From Desulfobacteraceae bacterium (GTDB taxonomy: Bacteria > Desulfobacterota > Desulfobacteria > Desulfobacterales > UBA5616): a stretch of DNA of 18,690 nucleotides. Positions 15,151 through 18,690 of this stretch are shown here, one piece after another. Position numbers and translations under genes: made by a program. Below the pieces are notes generated by a model that was given only the letters and a program-made list of their open reading frames with translations, had not been told where the DNA came from and ran no database searches. How positions within the stretch are numbered: the first letter of the stretch is position 1; each line of letters begins with the position of its first letter. Location of the stretch: contig JAUXEW010000026.1 in the NCBI GenBank assembly GCA_030620375.1, forward strand, positions 1 through 18,690, in the 5' to 3' direction.

Positions 15151-15765
15151 TTAACGTTTAACCGGACTGTCAACAGTTAAACCGATGACCTGTTGTCGAA
15201 TTAGAAATTCGATAACCTCGCAAACCGGAAGGCCTACAACGTTGGTATAGGATCCCTTGATGCGTTTCACGAGAAAAGTGCCCAGCCCTTGAATGGCATA
15301 GGCGCCAGCCTTGTCAAAGGGTTCACCTGTATCAATATACCATTCAATCTCTTCAGGAGAAAGGGTTTTAAACAGGACCTCGGTTGTTACGGTTTCGGAG
15401 AAAAAATCTGCTTTACTTTTACGACATATGCAGTATCCTGTAAATACAAAGTGAGACTTTCCGCTCAATCGTCTTAGCATTTTGCGGGCTTCATTTTTTG
15501 TCTTGGGTTTTCCTAATATGGTATCGTCAACCAGGACGATGGTGTCGGCTCCGATAACCCAACTTTCCGGATATTTTTTAGAGATGTCTTTTGCCTTGGA
15601 TTCGGCCAGCATTTTAACATAATTTTCCGGATTCGAAAAAGGGACGGAATTTTCATCAATACTGCTCGGAATGACGGAAAAGCTGAGCCCCGCCTGTTTT
15701 AACAGATAGCGACGGCGGGGTGATTTTGAAGCCAGTATTAATTTTTGCTCCTTAAGGGTCTCCAT
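15151..15765 (-). CDS. maf: Maf family nucleotide pyrophosphatase
   Basis: 204-residue house-cleaning nucleoside-triphosphate pyrophosphatase that hydrolyses dTTP/UTP or modified nucleotides to monophosphates. Motifs: ASKSPRRRYLL (12-22), which forms the phosphate-binding loop; IGADTIV (71-77) with the conserved aspartate; GKPK (85-88); FTGYCI (108-113); and GEPFDKAGAYAIQG (147-160). The last motif resembles the dTTP/UTP-specific (YhdE-type) subgroup more than YceF, an inference. The ATG at 15765 is chosen over an in-frame TTG at 15774 that adds only three residues; neither has a clear Shine-Dalgarno. It is divergent from rsmG, with 86 bp between starts, and heads the maf-yggS-queH-M48 run, though 132 bp with a hairpin element separate it from yggS. 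Confidence 0.93.
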   Translation of the reverse strand: METLKEQKLILASKSPRRRYLLKQAGLSFSVIPSSIDENSVPFSNPENYVKMLAESKAKDISKKYPESWVIGADTIVLVDDTILGKPKTKNEARKMLRRLSGKSHFVFTGYCICRKSKADFFSETVTTEVLFKTLSPEEIEWYIDTGEPFDKAGAYAIQGLGTFLVKRIKGSYTNVVGLPVCEVIEFLIRQQVIGLTVDSPVKR

Positions 15766-15851
15766 AATGGTCAAGTATCAGAATCAGCAGGGTTTGACAA
15801 GAAATCTATGGATGTAATGAATGCAATTAGAGTCACAAAGGAAAGATTTTA

Positions 15852-16568
15852 ATGTCGAAACTTACGATTGGCTCAAAAAAATGGAATCAATTTGTTATTC
15901 ATGGTGCTAAAGCCATGGGAATTCAAATTGATCCGGAAAAAGCCGATCAGCTTGCCGTGCATTGCAATGAATTGACCCAATGGAATCAGAAATTCAATTT
16001 AACGAAAATAACGGAACCGATAGAGGTGGCGGTTAAGCATGTGTTAGACTCAATTGCGCCGGCTCCTTTTATTCCGAACGGGGCTTCGGTTCTCGATATT
16101 GGTTCGGGCGGCGGCTTTCCCGGAATTCCATTAAAAATAATCATGCCGTCAATATCGGTAACCTTAATTGATGCATCACGAAAGAAAGTCAGTTTTTTAA
16201 AGCATGTGCTCAGGTCTCTGGAATTAAAGAAAATAGAAGCCCGTCATACGAGAACGGAAGAACTGATAGCCCATCAGAAGTATGCCAATGCCTTTCAGGT
16301 AGTGATATGTCGTTCATTTTCCCCGTTGGACGTGTTTGTTTTAAATGCCATACCCTTTATATCTGAAAAGGGGGTTATGATTGCTTTAAAGGGAAAGAAC
16401 GTCACGGAAGAATTGGCGCTGCTTCACTCAATTTCAAGAAAAGCGAAAGGAAAAAATGACTTCAATTTAGACAACTATTCTCTGAACATCCAGTCATACG
16501 CTCTCCCACATAGTGAGATACAACGATCCATGGTGATTTTAAAACAAAATTCGGGTATTTCATCGTAA
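15852..16568 (+). CDS. rsmG: 16S rRNA (guanine527-N7)-methyltransferase RsmG
   Basis: 238-residue SAM-dependent methyltransferase (GidB family) that methylates N7 of G527 in the 530 loop of 16S rRNA; loss gives low-level streptomycin resistance in other bacteria. Motif I is VLDIGSGGGFPGIPLKI (80-96). Other family features are ELTQWNQKFNLT (40-51), HVLDSI (63-68), and VICRSFSPLD (151-160), the latter in place of the usual SRA segment. ATG start with AAGGA (15838-15842) nine bases upstream. A TTGACA lies at 15794-15799 but no good -10 is spaced correctly after it. In many genomes rsmG sits beside mnmG or parAB; here it stands alone between minus-strand genes, converging on the flavoprotein gene with 22 bp between stops. 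Confidence 0.94.
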   Translation: MSKLTIGSKKWNQFVIHGAKAMGIQIDPEKADQLAVHCNELTQWNQKFNLTKITEPIEVAVKHVLDSIAPAPFIPNGASVLDIGSGGGFPGIPLKIIMPSISVTLIDASRKKVSFLKHVLRSLELKKIEARHTRTEELIAHQKYANAFQVVICRSFSPLDVFVLNAIPFISEKGVMIALKGKNVTEELALLHSISRKAKGKNDFNLDNYSLNIQSYALPHSEIQRSMVILKQNSGISS

Positions 16569-16590
16569 GCATCCCCTGCCTTTTTATCCC

Positions 16591-17733
16591 TTACCAAATA
16601 TAAGGTTTAGCCGATTGCCAGGTTTTGGCAAATTGGGCAATGGCCGGTTGGTGCTTTACCAGGTTGGGTTTAGATTGAAATGCTTTTTGGCCGTCTTTTG
16701 TATTTAAAAAAGAGGTGCTGCGCCCGTTGAAAATATCCCCGAGTTCATTTAAGGTTATATCATCCAAACCGTAAAATATCTTCCGGGATTCACGTAAATC
16801 TTGTCTGGTAAAAGGCAGTTCGTTGATTTTTATTTGGTAATACTTTGGGTTGTCTGCGTTTATGCTTTCCGCAGACAGACGACCGGTTAAAAGCGCCATG
16901 TTTATTCCGCCTCCAAAAATCGGGTCGGTAAAGGCACCGGCATCACCGACTAGAAAGGCTTGTTTTTTCGTAATCGATTCGGCGAACCCGTCAACCGGCA
17001 AAACGCCGGACTTGTTTTCCGCCAGTTGAAAATTACCAAATAACGGCTTTAAAGTTGTTTCTATAAAATGGTTAAAGTAATCTTTGACCCGGCCTTTATG
17101 CTTTATCAGCATCCCTACGTTGGCTGATTTTTTTGAAAGTGGAAAGAACCATCCATATCCGGAAGGCGCTATCCGGTTTCCGAAATACATGTGCAATTCA
17201 TCGTTTGGTATCGGCTTTTCAAAATTTGCTGAATAATTGATGGCAGGTATAAGATGATGCTTGGTTTTAAAAACCTGTCGGGCTACCAATGAGTTCGGGC
17301 CGTCCGCACCTATCACATGTTTGGTGTAAAGGCGGTCTCCTTTTTGGGTTTGAATTACCCAAAGGCGGCCTTCTCTTTTAAGCTCAACAACCCGTGTGTT
17401 AAGCCTGATTTCCCATTTCACGAGGTCTGCCAGATATTTTTCAAAATCTGATTTATTCAATACCACAGCATAAGGATCTTTTTGTCGCTCACCAATATAC
17501 TTGCCATTCGGCATAATCCTTTTGATATGAGTAATGTAACGGGCAATCCAATGGGTTTGTAAGTCGATTCTCTCTCGATTCAAAGCATGAATACTGATCC
17601 CCTCTCCGCATTGGATAGGAATTCCGATTTCAGATTTTTTATCCAATACCAGCGTTTTGTCTTTTAAAAATCGAGCGGCATTTAAGCCGGATGACCCGGC
17701 ACCGATAACGATGGTTTGGTATGCTTGCGCCAT
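16591..17733 (-). CDS. Geranylgeranyl reductase-family FAD-dependent oxidoreductase
   Basis: 380-residue flavoprotein of the geranylgeranyl reductase (GGR) group. The Rossmann fingerprint GAGSSG (11-16) is followed by an acidic strand end (LVLDKK), and a conserved cysteine C42 lies in IPIQCGEGIS, the GGR-type active-site loop. Further motifs: GADGPNSLVAR (142-152), GYGWFFPLS (192-200), and GDAGAFTDPIFGGGINMAL (263-281) for FAD ribityl/pyrophosphate binding. Family members reduce double bonds in isoprenoid chains: archaeal lipids, chlorophyll phytyl groups, or menaquinone side chains in bacteria. The last is the most likely role here if the organism makes partly saturated menaquinone, but that is inference; other substrates are possible. 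A strong AAGGAGGG (complement of 17739-17746) five bases upstream fixes the ATG. It lies 82 bp downstream of pilD. Confidence 0.87.
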   Translation of the reverse strand: MAQAYQTIVIGAGSSGLNAARFLKDKTLVLDKKSEIGIPIQCGEGISIHALNRERIDLQTHWIARYITHIKRIMPNGKYIGERQKDPYAVVLNKSDFEKYLADLVKWEIRLNTRVVELKREGRLWVIQTQKGDRLYTKHVIGADGPNSLVARQVFKTKHHLIPAINYSANFEKPIPNDELHMYFGNRIAPSGYGWFFPLSKKSANVGMLIKHKGRVKDYFNHFIETTLKPLFGNFQLAENKSGVLPVDGFAESITKKQAFLVGDAGAFTDPIFGGGINMALLTGRLSAESINADNPKYYQIKINELPFTRQDLRESRKIFYGLDDITLNELGDIFNGRSTSFLNTKDGQKAFQSKPNLVKHQPAIAQFAKTWQSAKPYIW

Positions 17734-17815
17734 TATGGCCCTCCTTACTTGACATCGACGGTTGAGGGGTCGGGGAATTTATCTGCTTTTAGGTCGCTTC
17801 TTAGATCATTGTTGA

Positions 17816-18589
17816 TTAATGCCATATTCTGAAATACCATTCAATTAACTCCGGACCGAAAAAAATATAGGCCATGGCCCCGATAGACAGAAACGGGCCG
17901 AACGGAATGGCAAGCTTCATATTTTTCTTCATGCGGAGCATAACTATAATGCCGACAATAGATCCTGTGGCGGATGAGATAAAAACCGTAAACAGAACTC
18001 CCTTCCAGCCCAAAATGGCACCGATCATGGCCAAAAGCTTTATATCTCCGCCCCCCATACCTTCTTTTTTTGCAATCAATGCGTATAGCCATGCCACGGC
18101 CAATAGACTGCCACCGCCGAATAGCAATCCCAGAATAGAATCGATAAATTTCAAGGATGGAAGCGCAAAAGAGGCAAATAGGCAAAGGGGAATGCCCGGA
18201 AGGGTGATGATGTCCGGAATGACCTGATGATCAATATCAATAAATGTGATGACCAGCAAAATCGATACAAAAACAAAATAAATTATGCCTTCAACCGCCA
18301 CACCATACCGGAGAAATATACCGACGGCAATCAAGCCGCTCATTATTTCAACCATGGGATACCGCACCGCAATAGGGGCGCTGCAAAATCTGCATTTCCC
18401 TCTGAGAAATATATAACTTATTACCGGTATGTTATCGTAAAATCGTATTTTCCTGTCGCAATACGGACATATTGAGCCTGGAAAGACGATCGATTTGAGA
18501 AGGGGCAGCCGATATATACAAACATTCAGAAAGCTCCCTATACATAAACCGAATAATAGAATTATAAATGCGGATAAAAGAGAGGTCAT
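17816..18589 (-). CDS. pilD: Prepilin peptidase / leader-peptide methyltransferase PilD
   Basis: 257-residue bifunctional inner-membrane enzyme that removes the leader of type IV prepilins or type II pseudopilins and N-methylates the new N-terminus. Motifs: N-terminal GSFLNVCIYRLP (18-29); the two zinc-type pairs C41/C44 (CPYC) and C66/C69 (CRFC); first catalytic aspartate D118 in FIDIDHQVIPD; second, D182, in GMGGGDIKL. About seven to eight membrane helices. Length and motif spacing match full PilD with the methyltransferase domain. The ATG is the only good start; no strong Shine-Dalgarno is seen and the 100 bp upstream (to the window edge) are very AT-rich. It is on the opposite strand and about 6.7 kb from the pilus/secretion ATPase gene, so the machinery is scattered, but the two products would act in the same process. 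Confidence 0.94.
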   Translation of the reverse strand: MTSLLSAFIILLFGLCIGSFLNVCIYRLPLLKSIVFPGSICPYCDRKIRFYDNIPVISYIFLRGKCRFCSAPIAVRYPMVEIMSGLIAVGIFLRYGVAVEGIIYFVFVSILLVITFIDIDHQVIPDIITLPGIPLCLFASFALPSLKFIDSILGLLFGGGSLLAVAWLYALIAKKEGMGGGDIKLLAMIGAILGWKGVLFTVFISSATGSIVGIIVMLRMKKNMKLAIPFGPFLSIGAMAYIFFGPELIEWYFRIWH

Positions 18590-18690
18590 TTTAAGTAATA
18601 CATTAAGTAAAGTTAATTAACTATTTATAAAATATATGAATATTTCTAATAAAGAATTGCACCCAATAGATATTTTATCGATTTGTTGAA

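Noticed and set aside
15794..15822. rsmG promoter from TTGACA at 15794
   Set aside because: No acceptable -10 hexamer at 16-18 bp spacing.
16565..16595. Terminator between rsmG and the flavoprotein gene
   Set aside because: Only a 5-bp GTAAG/CTTAC pairing around a long loop; too weak to call.
1..18690. Defence system, prophage, CRISPR or toxin-antitoxin locus
   Set aside because: No direct-repeat array, integrase, nuclease, or paired small-gene toxin signature is visible on either strand.

Overview
The window holds 16 protein-coding genes and reads like a chromosomal segment of an anaerobic Desulfobacterota bacterium, probably Desulfobacterales. That placement is an inference from gene families and gene order (a phenylacetate-CoA ligase / ACT / Liv transporter cluster, QueH, a bacterial geranylgeranyl-reductase-like flavoprotein, a GAF-fused pilus ATPase) and from moderate, slightly AT-rich composition. 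No rRNA, tRNA, CRISPR array, phage gene or intact transposase is visible.

Left part (about 1-8833, plus strand). A 5'-truncated TPR-AMIN-amidase_3 cell-wall hydrolase is followed by a crotonase (enoyl-CoA hydratase family). After a 196-bp leader carrying a candidate promoter and a hairpin comes a seven-gene block: paaK, a tandem-ACT protein, and livK-livH-livM-livG-livF. The simplest reading is import of branched-chain or aromatic amino acids (or related acids) coupled to activation of an aryl acid to its CoA thioester, with the ACT protein as a possible amino-acid sensor. A clear intrinsic terminator lies between livK and livH and should make the binding protein more abundant than the membrane and ATPase subunits.

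Middle part (8834-11868). A 330-bp gene-poor stretch contains a good sigma70-like promoter and a 159-bp imperfect palindrome (8931-9089) with 17-bp near-perfect terminal inverted repeats, which looks like a MITE. It lies in the leader of a 75-residue two-helix membrane protein. Next is a GspE/PilB-type secretion or pilus ATPase with an added N-terminal GAF domain and an apparently degenerate c-di-GMP-binding MshEN domain.

Right part (11846-18690, mostly minus strand). maf, yggS, queH and a membrane M48 peptidase with C-terminal TPRs run in one direction; the peptidase gene overlaps the end of the ATPase gene by 23 bp in convergent orientation. A 75-bp hairpin element separates maf and yggS. 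rsmG is on the plus strand, divergent from maf. A geranylgeranyl-reductase-family flavoprotein and pilD (prepilin peptidase) close the window. PilD would process the prepilins or pseudopilins assembled by an ATPase of the type encoded at 9574.

Most genes are familiar. The parts most worth a second look are the GAF/degenerate-MshEN ATPase, the MITE-like palindrome placed at a transcription start, the terminator inside the liv operon, and the ACT-paaK-liv association.
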